Source of the DNA: Clostridiales bacterium
GTDB taxonomy: Bacteria; Bacillota; Clostridia; Christensenellales; Borkfalkiaceae
Reading direction: 5' to 3'
Length of the DNA: 64,000 nt
Assembly: GCA_015069615.1 (NCBI GenBank)
Contig: SVIF01000007.1
Location: 1 to 64,000 of the forward strand
A program made the position numbers and the translations under genes. The notes beneath the pieces are model-generated. The model made no database searches. It saw nothing but the letters and a program-made list of their open reading frames with translations, and was not told the origin of the DNA. Numbering within the stretch: position 1 is the first letter of the stretch; each line of letters opens with the position of its first letter. This document shows positions 21,783-32,900 of this stretch, one piece after another.

Positions 21783-22700
21783 ATGGATAAAATTGAATTA
21801 AACATTTTAAAAGAAATTGCAGGCCTTCATAAAATCCCCGAAGGCGCGTATAACATCCGCGTAAACGGGCAAGCGGAAGCAAGAAATTCTTCTGCCAACG
21901 TGGAAATCGTGCAAAAAACGGATAAACCGGGCATTGATATCATCATTAAGCCGAACACCAAAAACGAAAGCGTGCATATCCCCGTAATCCTTTCCAAAAG
22001 CGGAATTACCGAAAGCGTGTACAACGATTTTTATATTGGGGAAAACGCGGACGTGGTAATCGTTGCGGGGTGCGGGATTCACAACTGCGGTACCGAAGTG
22101 AGTAGACACGACGGGATTCACGCCTTTCACGTGGGTAAAAACGCCAAAATTTTGTACGTGGAAAAGCACTACGGCGAAGGAACGGGGGAAAGCAACAACG
22201 TAATGAACCCCACCACTGAAATCACCTTGGAAGAAGGTGCGCATATGGAAATGCAAACCACCCAAATTAAAGGGATTGCTTCCACCGTACGCGTTACGAA
22301 AGCAACCGCAGGGGCAGGCGCAACCTTGCTTGTGCGCGAAAATATTATGACGCACGGTAACCAGTTCGCCGAAACGGATTTTACGGTAGATTTGAACGGC
22401 GAAGGCGCTTCGGCGGATATCGTTTCCCGCTCGGTTGCCAAGGAAAACAGTCGCCAAAATTTCCTTTCCCGCATGAACGGAAACGCCCCTTGCCACGGGC
22501 ATACCGAATGCGACGCAATTTTAATGGATAACGCCGTGGTTTCGGCTATCCCCGAACTGACCGCCGCTAACGTGGATGCCGAACTGGTGCACGAAGCCGC
22601 CATCGGTAAGATTGCAGGCGAACAACTTACCAAGCTAATGACGCTTGGCTTAACCGAAAAAGAAGCCGAAGAAGTAATCGTAAGCGGTTTCTTGAAATAA
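21783..22700 (+). CDS. SufB/SufD-like Fe-S scaffold subunit
   Basis: HDGIHAFHVGKNAKILYVEKHYGEG, SRSVAKENSRQNFLSRMNGNAPCHGHTECDAILMDNA, GKIAGEQLTKLMTLGLTEKEAEEVIVSGFLK. Confidence 0.88.
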   Translation: MDKIELNILKEIAGLHKIPEGAYNIRVNGQAEARNSSANVEIVQKTDKPGIDIIIKPNTKNESVHIPVILSKSGITESVYNDFYIGENADVVIVAGCGIHNCGTEVSRHDGIHAFHVGKNAKILYVEKHYGEGTGESNNVMNPTTEITLEEGAHMEMQTTQIKGIASTVRVTKATAGAGATLLVRENIMTHGNQFAETDFTVDLNGEGASADIVSRSVAKENSRQNFLSRMNGNAPCHGHTECDAILMDNAVVSAIPELTAANVDAELVHEAAIGKIAGEQLTKLMTLGLTEKEAEEVIVSGFLK

Positions 22701-22713
22701 AGGAGAAAAAAAT

Positions 22714-23841
22714 ATGGAAAACGAAAACAACACAAATGCTACCGCCCACCCCGAAGATAAGCTAAGCCTTGTGGAATGGGAAGAACAGCGGCGCGCAAAA
22801 AACGGGAAAAATGGGAAAAGTTTAGAACGCAAGCCCTGGTACGTAAAGGTTATTTTGTTTGCCCTTATCCCTGCCCTGCTGATGCTTAGTTGCGTGTGGT
22901 TGATTATCTATTTTACCCAAGGCAGCGGCGCGTACAACCGCGAAGCTAAACACAAATATGAGCAATTAGATGAAAGCTTGGGTGAAAAAATGAATACCGC
23001 GACTTTTGGAAAATATTACGCTCTTAATGATCATAAGATAACACAAGTTCAGTTTATGGAACCAGACGAAGAAAGTGTGGATCTTAAGGTGTTTTATGAA
23101 GGGAAAGACATACTTGGCAAAAATGTCTACGCTTATGCTATTTTTGAAGTTATGATAGATTACTATAACGCACTCGCTGAAGCGGAAGAAAGTGGGAATA
23201 TATTATATTACCTAGACGCAATGCAAAAAATAGTTGACACAATGAGAGAAAAGGAAAGCACTTATTTATCTACTCCAATCGACCTTAAACTACCAGCAAA
23301 CACGGCTGAAAATTTGGCAGTGTTCAACGATGTGTTTAACGTTTCTGACGTTAACGACCCTAACATCATCCGCCAAGTAGGCTTTTTGCCTTATCATGTT
23401 GAATGTGTTGAGCATCACTACAACAATGAACTAAAAAGATTTGAATACACCTACAAAATTTCAGGAATAAGCTACTGTGAAACTAGAGAGGAAAGCACTG
23501 CGGAAGTTGAAAAATCTAGCAAACTTCTAATGGAAGAAAATTATGATAAAACTCACCTAAAAGCATACAATCGTGAAATGACATTTAGCACTTATAACGA
23601 TAAAACTGAAACATTAGAGATATTAGATCGTTTGAGTGGTGATATATATAAAATAATTGATGGCGTTAATGCCCCATACACCGTTAAAACAACATGTTTT
23701 GAAGAAATGGATTTAATGAAAATGTTTTATCAAATGAAGGAAGGAAAATTCAGGTTTAAAAAACCGAAAAATTTTGACGTGAGAGTTTATAAGGCAGAAC
23801 AAAAGCGTTTAGAAGAACAGAAAAAGAAAAATCATCAATAA
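22714..23841 (+). CDS. hypothetical single-pass membrane protein
   Basis: good SD (AAAGGAG) and ATG; N-terminal TM segment VILFALIPALLMLSCVWLIIYF; no recognised domain. Confidence 0.75.
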   Translation: MENENNTNATAHPEDKLSLVEWEEQRRAKNGKNGKSLERKPWYVKVILFALIPALLMLSCVWLIIYFTQGSGAYNREAKHKYEQLDESLGEKMNTATFGKYYALNDHKITQVQFMEPDEESVDLKVFYEGKDILGKNVYAYAIFEVMIDYYNALAEAEESGNILYYLDAMQKIVDTMREKESTYLSTPIDLKLPANTAENLAVFNDVFNVSDVNDPNIIRQVGFLPYHVECVEHHYNNELKRFEYTYKISGISYCETREESTAEVEKSSKLLMEENYDKTHLKAYNREMTFSTYNDKTETLEILDRLSGDIYKIIDGVNAPYTVKTTCFEEMDLMKMFYQMKEGKFRFKKPKNFDVRVYKAEQKRLEEQKKKNHQ

Positions 23842-23850
23842 AACACACAT

Positions 23851-23882
23851 CCCCGCGTTTTTCACGCGGGGTCGTTCTTTTT
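23851..23882 (+). terminator. intrinsic terminator
   Basis: CCCCGCGT TTTTC ACGCGGGG TCGTTCTTTTTT. Confidence 0.75.
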
Positions 23883-23942
23883 TAGATTCTCCGATTTGCC
23901 CGTCAAAGCAGGTAGGCGAAGAATGACATAATGACACAAAAA

Positions 23943-23970
23943 AGCCTTTCCGCATTGGAAAGGCTTTTGC
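23943..23970. terminator. hairpin AGCCTTTCC GCATT GGAAAGGCT TTTG
   Basis: 9-bp stem flanked by A-run (left) and T-run (right). Confidence 0.65.
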
Positions 23971-23984
23971 TTTTCGTTGTAAGA

Positions 23985-24019
23985 AATAAAACGCGATAGA
24001 AGCGAGTTATGCAAGGCTC
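23985..24019. repeat. 35-bp direct repeat copy 1
   Basis: AATAAAACGCGATAGAAGCGAGTTATGCAAGGCTC, identical to 24130-24164. Confidence 0.95.
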
Positions 24020-24129
24020 ACTTTCCTATAAGGCAGATTAGAACCGAGCATGATTACACTACACAAAGAAAGCGGAGAAACAAGCAAGACGAGGAAGTCC
24101 TAGCCGTTTGGGCTAAAAGATTACTTGAA

Positions 24130-24164
24130 AATAAAACGCGATAGAAGCGAGTTATGCAAGGCTC
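24130..24164. repeat. 35-bp direct repeat copy 2
   Basis: identical to 23985-24019. Confidence 0.95.
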
Positions 24165-24253
24165 GCGAGAATTTGGGGTGAAATTAACCTTGTTGGTTAT
24201 TGAAGTCCAAATTCGTAGCAGTTAACGAAGCAGAACGATGCTTATAGCGTGTT

Positions 24254-26218
24254 TTATTCTAGTTCGAAGGCGCCAGTGTAAAGCTGATAATACTTCCCTT
24301 TTTGCGCTATCAGTTCTTGGTGGCTGCCACGTTCGATGATTCTACCGTGGTCTAACACCATAATTACGTCCGAATTTTGCACGGTGGAAAGGCGGTGAGC
24401 GATTACGAATACCGTTCTACCCTGCATTAACTGGTCCGTACCCTTTTGCACAAGCGCTTCGGTACGAGTATCAATGGAGGAGGTTGCCTCATCCAAAATC
24501 ATTACGGGGGCATCCGCTACCGCGGCGCGCGCGATAGAAAGTAATTGCCGTTGCCCTTGGGAAAGGTTTGCCCCGTCCGCAGTTAGCATGGTTTGATAGC
24601 CGTTGGGTAAGCGGCGGATGAAATCATCCGCGTTAGCAAGGCGGGCGGCTGCGTACACTTCTTCATCCGTTGCGTCTAATCTGCCGTAGCGAATATTTTC
24701 CATAACCGTACCCGTAAATAGGTTGGTATCTTGCAATACGATGCCTAAGGAACGGCGCAAGTCCGCTTTTTTAATTTTGTTGATATTGATGCCGTCGTAC
24801 CTTACTTTACCATCCGCAATATCGTAAAAGCGGTTGATTAGGTTGGTAATGGTGGTTTTACCCGCGCCCGTTGCGCCAACGAAGGCAACCTTTTGCCCGG
24901 GTTTAGCGTACAGCGTTACGTCGTGCAACACGATTTTTTCGGGAACGTACCCAAAATCCACGTGATCCAACACGATATCCCCAGCCAAACGGGTGTAAGT
25001 AACGGTACCTTCCGCTTTATGGGGATGTTTCCAAGCCCAAATGCCCGTACGTTCCTTAGTTTCGGTTAAGTTGCCGTTTTCATCATATTTAGCGTTGACC
25101 AAAGTTACGTAACCTTCGTCCGTTTCTTCCAGTTCGTCAATCATTTGGAACACACGTGCTGCGCCCGCTTGCGCCATAACCACGGCGTTGATTTGCCCCG
25201 AAACTTGGCTTACTTGGTTTGCAAAATGCTTGGTCATATTCAAGAAGGAAATACAAACCGAAATGGAAAGTACGTTCATTGCAGTTGTAAACCCGCTGTC
25301 AAACACTGCTTCCAAGGATAAGTTTGCCATTTGTCCTTTGGTAAGAACAAGAAGCGTACCACCGATAAACGCAACGAGAACGTATAGGGAGTTGCCGATA
25401 TTATTCAAAATAGGCATTAACATATTTGCAAATTTGTTTGCTTTATACGCGTTACCCTGCCATTCTTCGTTTACGCGGTCAAAATCCTGAATTGCGGAGC
25501 TTTCGTGGTTGAACACTTTAATCACCTTTTGACCGGACATGGCTTCTTCCACAAAGCCTTCCACCGCGGCAACCGAACGTTGTTGGGAAAGGAAGAAGGT
25601 TGCGCTTCTACCCCCAATTTTTTTGGTTACGATTAGCATGGTAAACACGCCGATTAAAACCACCATCGTAAGCCACAAACTGTAAAACACCATAGTGCAA
25701 AACAAAATGGTGATGGTGATAACCGATTGGAATAAATGCGGAATACTTTGGGATACGAGTTGAGATAATACGTCGATATCGTTGGTGTAATGGCTCATGA
25801 CTTCCCCGTGAGTATGCGAATCAAAATAGCGCACGGGAAGTTTTTGCATCCTTTCAAACATTTTGTTACGCAAATTCGTTAAGAATTTATACGTAACCAC
25901 GGCGTTTAATCGGGTGTGAATAAACGCGCAAAGAATATTAAGCGAATACACGCCGATCATGATGCCGATTAGGGTAAGAACTTGATTCCAGCCCGCAGAT
26001 CTATCCACTAAGGCAAGTTCAATCGCGTCGTACAAGTTTTTCATAAAAATACCGCCGACCGAACCGCAAATGGAGCAAATAATTAAGCAGGTAACAACGG
26101 CAATCAAGTACCATTTGTTTTCCCTAAATAACATACCTATTAAACGTTTCGTGGTGCCTTTGGGCGCGCGCATTTTCGCGCCTGCGGGCCCCCTTCTCAT
26201 TCCACCGGGACCTGCCAT
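24254..26218 (-). CDS. ABC transporter permease/ATP-binding protein (exporter half)
   Basis: TM domain plus GATGAGKTTITNLINRFYD, LSQGQRQLLSIARAAVADAPVMILDEATSSIDTRTE. Confidence 0.93.
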   Translation of the reverse strand: MAGPGGMRRGPAGAKMRAPKGTTKRLIGMLFRENKWYLIAVVTCLIICSICGSVGGIFMKNLYDAIELALVDRSAGWNQVLTLIGIMIGVYSLNILCAFIHTRLNAVVTYKFLTNLRNKMFERMQKLPVRYFDSHTHGEVMSHYTNDIDVLSQLVSQSIPHLFQSVITITILFCTMVFYSLWLTMVVLIGVFTMLIVTKKIGGRSATFFLSQQRSVAAVEGFVEEAMSGQKVIKVFNHESSAIQDFDRVNEEWQGNAYKANKFANMLMPILNNIGNSLYVLVAFIGGTLLVLTKGQMANLSLEAVFDSGFTTAMNVLSISVCISFLNMTKHFANQVSQVSGQINAVVMAQAGAARVFQMIDELEETDEGYVTLVNAKYDENGNLTETKERTGIWAWKHPHKAEGTVTYTRLAGDIVLDHVDFGYVPEKIVLHDVTLYAKPGQKVAFVGATGAGKTTITNLINRFYDIADGKVRYDGININKIKKADLRRSLGIVLQDTNLFTGTVMENIRYGRLDATDEEVYAAARLANADDFIRRLPNGYQTMLTADGANLSQGQRQLLSIARAAVADAPVMILDEATSSIDTRTEALVQKGTDQLMQGRTVFVIAHRLSTVQNSDVIMVLDHGRIIERGSHQELIAQKGKYYQLYTGAFELE

Positions 26219-27984
26219 TACGCTTCACCCCCTTCTTCGTTTACGCGGTTTTGCGCTTCGTACATTTCACGGTACGGGGGGAAGGTTTGCATCAATTCCC
26301 CATGCGTGCCTTGCGCCGCAATTTTGCCCCCTTCCATAATCAAAATTACGTCCGCATCCATAACCGAAGCTACGCGTTGCGCGATAATAATTTTGGTGGT
26401 ATTGGGAATTTGTTCTTTTAAGCCCTTACGGATAAACGCATCCGTTTTGGTATCTACTGCCGAAGTAGAATCGTCAAAAATCAAAATTTTGGGTTTTTTC
26501 AAGATAGCGCGCGCAATGCAAAGGCGTTGCTTTTGCCCACCCGAAACGTTAGTACCGCCTTGTTCGATATGGCTTGCGTAGCCTTCGGGAAAGGTACGGA
26601 TAAATTCGTCCGCTTGCGCGATTTTGCAAGCCGCAACTAATTCTTCATCCGTAGCGTTGGGATTACCCCAACGAAGGTTTTCCGCAATAGTACCAGAGAA
26701 AAGAAGGTTCTTTTGGAGTACTACCGAAATGGCATCACGCAAGGCAACGATATCGTATTCCTTTACGTTTTTGCCCCCTACGTAAACCGCACCTTCGGTG
26801 GCGTCATACAAACGGGGCAAAAGGCTCACAAGCGAACTTTTCGCCGAACCCGTAACCCCCATAATTCCCACGGTGCTACCCGAAGGAACGGTTAAATTGA
26901 TATCCGAAAGCACGTATTTTTCCGCGCCCTTTTGATACTTGAAAGAAACGTTTTCAAAAGCAAAACTGCCGTCCGCAATTTCCGTAATCGGGTTTTGGGG
27001 GCTAACGATTTCCGCCTTTTCATCCAACACTTCCACGATACGGCGGGCGGATTCCACGCTGATTGCAATTTGCACGAAGATCATAGAGCACATCATCAGG
27101 CTCATTAATACTTGCATGGAATAAGTTAATAAAGAAGAAAGGGTTTCTACGTTGATGCTCCCCGCCACCGAAGGATTTCCGTTAATGATAAGTTTTGCGC
27201 CAAAAAAGGCGATAACCAGCATATTTACGTGCATGAAGAAGTTCATTACGGGCATATTGAGGGCAACTACCTTTTCCGCACGGGTAAATTCGCGCTTTAC
27301 TTCTTCAGCTGCAGTGCCGAATTTTTCACATTCGTGATCTTCCCTAACGTACGCTTTTACTACGCGCATACCCTTTACGTTTTCTTGGATAGAGGCGTTC
27401 AACGCGTCATACTTTTTAAATACGCGGTTAAACAGGGGCATTGCCACCTTAATAATCATACCAAGTGCTAAACCCAAAAGGGGTACCACCACCACGAACA
27501 GCCACGGAAGGGTGGGATGCAAGGAAAACGCCGCGATAATCGCGCTGATCATCATCAAAGGCGCGCGTACCGCCGTACGGATAATCATCATAAAGGACAT
27601 TTGCACGTTGTTTACGTCCGTAGTCATACGCGTGATTAAGCTGGACGTGGAAAATTTATCAATATTGGAGAAAGAAAAGTTTTGCACGGATACGAATAAA
27701 TCGTGTCGTAAGTTCTTTGCAAAGCCCGTAGAAGCTTTTGCGGCGGTTTTCCCCGCAAGCGCGCCGAACAGTAAGGAAATTAGCGCCATACAAAGTAGTT
27801 GTACGCCGCAAATAATTACGTATTTCATGGAACCCGTTCCTTCGGCGGCACGAATATAGCCAACCAAGCGAACGATAGTTAGGGGCATCATAATTTCCAT
27901 GACAACTTCCCCAACGATAAGTATCGGAGTAAGTATTGCGGGCTTTTTCACGTCCCTGATACTCCGCGCCAGTTTTCTTAACAT
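26218..27984 (-). CDS. ABC transporter permease/ATP-binding protein (exporter half)
   Basis: MGVTGSAKSSLVSLLPRLYD, VSGGQKQRLCIARAILKKPKILIFDDSTSAVDTKTD; overlaps next half-transporter. Confidence 0.93.
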   Translation of the reverse strand: MLRKLARSIRDVKKPAILTPILIVGEVVMEIMMPLTIVRLVGYIRAAEGTGSMKYVIICGVQLLCMALISLLFGALAGKTAAKASTGFAKNLRHDLFVSVQNFSFSNIDKFSTSSLITRMTTDVNNVQMSFMMIIRTAVRAPLMMISAIIAAFSLHPTLPWLFVVVVPLLGLALGMIIKVAMPLFNRVFKKYDALNASIQENVKGMRVVKAYVREDHECEKFGTAAEEVKREFTRAEKVVALNMPVMNFFMHVNMLVIAFFGAKLIINGNPSVAGSINVETLSSLLTYSMQVLMSLMMCSMIFVQIAISVESARRIVEVLDEKAEIVSPQNPITEIADGSFAFENVSFKYQKGAEKYVLSDINLTVPSGSTVGIMGVTGSAKSSLVSLLPRLYDATEGAVYVGGKNVKEYDIVALRDAISVVLQKNLLFSGTIAENLRWGNPNATDEELVAACKIAQADEFIRTFPEGYASHIEQGGTNVSGGQKQRLCIARAILKKPKILIFDDSTSAVDTKTDAFIRKGLKEQIPNTTKIIIAQRVASVMDADVILIMEGGKIAAQGTHGELMQTFPPYREMYEAQNRVNEEGGEA

Positions 27985-28222
27985 TTCCCTTTCTCCTTAT
28001 ACGCCCGCAACATGAATCGGCGGGCAGACGAAACTTTTCCATTATAAAAGTTATTATATTATACAATATTTTTCGCACGCGCGCAAGTTTTTTAGGGGGT
28101 GGACGGGCGCTTTCCAAAAAAATATTTTCTTCAAATTTCGCCCCTTTTCCCCTTTTTAACTTGCAAGAATATAAAAAGCGTGTTATAATGGATAAGATAT
28201 AACTTTTGAAGGTTAAACGAAT

Positions 28223-29695
28223 ATGAAAAAATTAGGTTTTGACGGTGAAAAATATTTAGAGTTGCAATCCGAAAAGATTTTACAGCGCATTGCGGATTTC
28301 GGGGGCAAACTGTATATTGAATTCGGCGGAAAACTGTTTGACGATTATCATGCGGCACGCGTTCTTCCCGGCTTTGCGCCCGATAGCAAAATTAAAATGC
28401 TTTGCAAGCTGAAAGACGTAGCTGAAATTGTAATTGCCATCAGCAGCGCAGATATTGAACAAAACAAGGTACGCGCCGACCTTGGCATTACCTACGACCA
28501 AGACGTTTTACGGCTAATTGACGTGTTCCGTTCGTACGGATTATACGTGGGTAGTATCGTTTTAACCCAATTTAACGAATCTAATTTGCAGGCGAAAGGC
28601 TTTCAAAAGCGCTTGGAAAAATTAGGGATTAAGGTATACCGCCATTACCACATCAAGGGGTATCCGCACGACGTAAAGCATATTGTAAGTAGCGAAGGCT
28701 TTGGCAAAAACCAGTACGTGGAAACTTCTAGGGATTTGGTTATCGTAACCGCGCCCGGGCCGGGTAGCGGAAAAATGGCAACTTGCCTAAGCCAAATGTA
28801 TCACGAACATTTACGCGGGCATAAGGTAGGATACGCGAAATACGAAACCTTCCCCGTTTGGAACTTACCCTTAAACCACCCAGTGAACGTTGCGTACGAA
28901 GCGGCGACTGCGGATTTATCCGACGTAAACATGATTGACCCGTGGCATTTAGCCGCCTATGGCCAGCCTGCGGTAAACTATAACCGCGACGTAGAAATTT
29001 TCCCCGTACTTAACGCAATCTTCGGGCAAATTATGGAAACTTCGCCCTATAAATCCCCCACGGATATGGGCGTGAACATGGCCGGCTACGCTATTTCGGA
29101 CGACGAAGTGGTGAGAGAGGCTTCCCGCCAAGAAGTAATCCGTAGATATTACAAGGCGCTGATGAACGAACGCCGTGGCAATAAGGAAAGCACCGAATCG
29201 GATAAAATTCGCCTTTTAATGGAAGCAAACCAAATTAGCGTGGGCGAACGCGCTTCTGCAGTTTTTGCCGAAGAAATGGCGAAAAAGAAAAAATGCCATT
29301 GCGCCGCAATCGCCTTGCCTGACGGCACAATGTGTTACGGAAAAACGGGAACGTTATTCGGCTGTTCAAGTGCAATGATTTTAAACGCGCTGAAAGTGCT
29401 TGCAGGTATTCCCGACGAAATGAAAATTATCAGTCCCGAAGCAATTGAACCCATCCAAAAATTAAAAGTTTCCTACCTTGGTAGCAAAAACCCGAACCTA
29501 CACGTGGACGAAATGTTAATTGCCCTTTCGGTTTCCGCAGCAACCAATCCTTACGCGAAAAAAGCAATGGAAACGTTGCCCCAACTGAAAGGTTGCGAAG
29601 TGCATACTACCGTTCTTTTAACCCACGGAGATGAAAAAATGTTCCGCAAACTTGGGGTAAACTTAACTTGCGACCCCGTTGTAGATTCGCACTGA
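28223..29695 (+). CDS. DUF1846 domain-containing protein
   Basis: MKKLGFDGEKYLELQSEKILQRI, TAPGPGSGKMATCLSQMYHE; predicted promoter TTGCAA-17-TATAAT upstream. Confidence 0.9.
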   Translation: MKKLGFDGEKYLELQSEKILQRIADFGGKLYIEFGGKLFDDYHAARVLPGFAPDSKIKMLCKLKDVAEIVIAISSADIEQNKVRADLGITYDQDVLRLIDVFRSYGLYVGSIVLTQFNESNLQAKGFQKRLEKLGIKVYRHYHIKGYPHDVKHIVSSEGFGKNQYVETSRDLVIVTAPGPGSGKMATCLSQMYHEHLRGHKVGYAKYETFPVWNLPLNHPVNVAYEAATADLSDVNMIDPWHLAAYGQPAVNYNRDVEIFPVLNAIFGQIMETSPYKSPTDMGVNMAGYAISDDEVVREASRQEVIRRYYKALMNERRGNKESTESDKIRLLMEANQISVGERASAVFAEEMAKKKKCHCAAIALPDGTMCYGKTGTLFGCSSAMILNALKVLAGIPDEMKIISPEAIEPIQKLKVSYLGSKNPNLHVDEMLIALSVSAATNPYAKKAMETLPQLKGCEVHTTVLLTHGDEKMFRKLGVNLTCDPVVDSH

Positions 29696-29720
29696 CAAAA
29701 AACATAGGAAAAACAATTTA

Positions 29721-29746
29721 ACGCACCGGTTTTCGGTGCGTTTTTA
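29721..29746 (+). terminator. intrinsic terminator
   Basis: ACGCACCG GTTT TCGGTGCGT TTTTA. Confidence 0.8.
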
Positions 29747-29904
29747 TCTTTTTTCTTATATTTTATGGAAAAAAGTTATGTATTTTTTTCATAAAAGGAA
29801 ATTTTCCAACGAAAATTTTTTTAAAAATATTGTTTTACACACGCGCATATGGTATACTTTTATTAATAATTTATTATTAATTCCCTAACAAACGAGATGT
29901 TATT

Positions 29905-32900
29905 ATGAAAAAAACACACACCTTACTTCTTTGGATTTTATCTTGTGCTTGTGCGCTTTGTTTGGCGGTTACCCCCTTTACCTTAACCCCAAAAGCAAAG
30001 GCAAGCACCACCCTTACGGGCGTTCCCTTTCAAGTGGAAAACGGCGCGTTAAATTCGATTGTAGGCGAAGGAATTATTTCCACCGCGCAAGCGTTTACGA
30101 ATACGGGCTTTACCCTAGAAACACGTTTAACCGTAACCACGGGCGCAACCGAATTGTATTTGGGGGAAAATCTGGAATACTATTTGCGCATATCCCCATT
30201 AGGCTCTAAATCGGGAATTTCTATCACGAAAGAGGATAAGCGCATAACCGTAAAATACAACACTTTTACGGGTTGTGATTTTGTGGAAGGAGAGAAAGTT
30301 GACGTTCGCTTAACCTACGACGATACGAATAAAAAACTTGCCTTCGCTATGAAAAAAAGCGCGGAAGCGGAATATACGCCCCTTTCCGCAAAGGTAAACT
30401 ATTTAAATACAAACGCAATTTCTAGCGGAACGCCCTACACAAACCCGAACGTTGCAGCCAATTATATTTTAGGCTACAAAACGATTACCGAATACGATGC
30501 GGATTTAAGCACCACGCGCATTGGCTTTGGCACACAGCCCGACTACGCGTTTACGGTTGAATCCCTTTCCTTAACGGGCAAAAACTTATCTTTTAACGAA
30601 GATTTTAACGAGTTGAACAGCGTTGTTTGGAGAGAGAATACTTCCCCTTCCATTACGCCTGCGGGGGAACTTTTACTGCCCCGCTCTTCCGAAGTTTGCC
30701 TTGTGGCAAAAAAAGATTTGGTAAGCAAAAACGTTGCCCTTTCCTTGCGTATGAAAGTGCTTACGGGCACGGTTGACGTTTGTGTTGGGGATAACGTAAT
30801 TACCATCAATCCCGCACTTAAAAAAATAGGTAATTATGATGCGGATATTTCCTACGGCGAATCTTTTATTCTTACCGCCTACTACCGTGGCAAAAACTTA
30901 GAAATAACTTTTAACGGCGAATTTTTAGGAATGCAAGAATTTATTGGTTCCAACCCTACGTTTGCCCTAAAATTAAACGGCGTGAATGCTTCTGCCGCTA
31001 TTGACGATTTCCGCGCAATCAACGCTTCATCTTTTAAAGGGCTGTTAATGGCGGATGATTTTTCGTACTTATGTACCGCCAACTGGCAGGGCGTGAAAAA
31101 AAGCGATTACGACTTATACGAATTGCTTACCCCCGTTTGGGAAGGAACCTATTCTTACGAAGAAGGCGTTTGGCCGGTTGGTAATGCGGACGGCACGAAA
31201 GCGCAAACCATTCCCCTACTGCACCCCATTTCGCAAATCATTGAAGTCCGCATGGCGGATAACAGCAAAGTGTTTGAAGAAGGCAAAGATTATTCCTTGC
31301 AAAACGGAAAACTTTATTTGCCAGAAACGACAAGTATTCCCGTAATGACACGCGCGGCATATGATGCCGGCATGTATATCAATAACGGCGTAGGTACGCA
31401 TTCGGATGCTCTTTTCCCCGTAAACCAAATTAAAGTTACCTATATGCACGGACAAAGCACCACCCTTGCCGTTCCCCAAAACAAGAGCAATCTACTTCCC
31501 CAAACCACCCAAAAATTAAACAACGGCGAACCGTTGAGAATCGTAACTCTTGGGGATAGCATTACCCAAGGAGCAAGTTCTTCGGGCAATAGCGACGTTG
31601 CCCCCTACCAAGACCGCTGGCCGTTTTTACTAACCGAAGGGCTTTCCGCAATGTATCCCAACAGCGATATTACTTTACAATCTTCGGGCTACGGCGGAAC
31701 GGGCGCTTGGGATGCGCTTGGCGGACACGGCGGATTTGAAAACGGAAATAATATTTCCTTGCTTCGCGACTTTGTAATCCCCTACCACCCCGATTTACTG
31801 ATTATCGCTTTCGGTATGAACGACCCCGGAACGGATGCGTTCTACTATAAAGCCGCATGCTGGGATCCTTTGGTTAACGGAATGAAACAACTGCTTCCCA
31901 ACACCGAAATTATTATCGTTTCCCCCATGATGAGCAACGTATATCAAGCGGGAATGGGATGCCTTGCTTCTATGTCGGACATTTACGCAACTTACGAAGA
32001 AAACGGCATTGCCTTTTGCGACGTTTCCGCCCTGCATCTTTCCATGATGGGTATGCAGCGAAACGCAGTAGAAGAAAAAGGCGGATACAACAGATATCTT
32101 CTTAGCCAAGACGAAAATAGAGAATATTTCAAAGATTATCGCGATACCACCGCAAACAATTTTAATCACCCCAACGACTACTTTTCCCGCGTGTACGCAC
32201 AAGCTTTATTAAACACAATCACTACCAAGCGCGTAGCTACGAGCGATGCAGTAAACACCGAAAACACGCAACTGTTTGCCTACTATAAAAACGCGCCTTC
32301 CATAGAACGCGGCAAAACCATTTCGCGTTCGGGATTTTCCCTTTTGCAAACGGATGAAAATTACCGTTTAATTGCCGGGGATACACTTTCCTCAATTTCC
32401 TACGACTGGAACAGTGCAGTGGGCAACACTTCCATTACGGTTACGATAACCGCTTTTAGCGGTTTAACAACCACCGTAGAAATCCCCATAACCGAACCTT
32501 CGGTAACACCCAGCACAACACCTACCCTAACCCCCAGCGTAGAACCCAGCGCCGCGCCTTCGGTTGTTCCCAGTACTGTACCTACGGTTGTACCTAGCGT
32601 GGCGCCCAGCGTTGCGCCTTCGGTTGTTCCCAGTATTGTACCTACGGTTGTACCTAGCGTGGCGCCCAGCGTTGTGCCTACGGTTGTACCTAGCGTGGCT
32701 CCCAGCGTTGCGCCTTCGGTTGTTCCCAGTGTTGTGCCTACGGTTGTACCTAGCGTGACGCCCAGCGTTATTCCTTCGGTTGTTCCCAGCGTTGTACCTA
32801 CGGTTGCACCTAGCGTGGCGCCCAGCGTTGCGCCTTCGGTTGTTCCCAGTATTATACCTACGGTTGTACCTAGCGTGGCGCCCAGCGTTGCGCCTTCGGT

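Noticed and set aside
21807-22735. Long minus-strand ORFs opposite the SufB-like gene
   Set aside because: Antisense shadow ORFs; sense strand product has clear family motifs.
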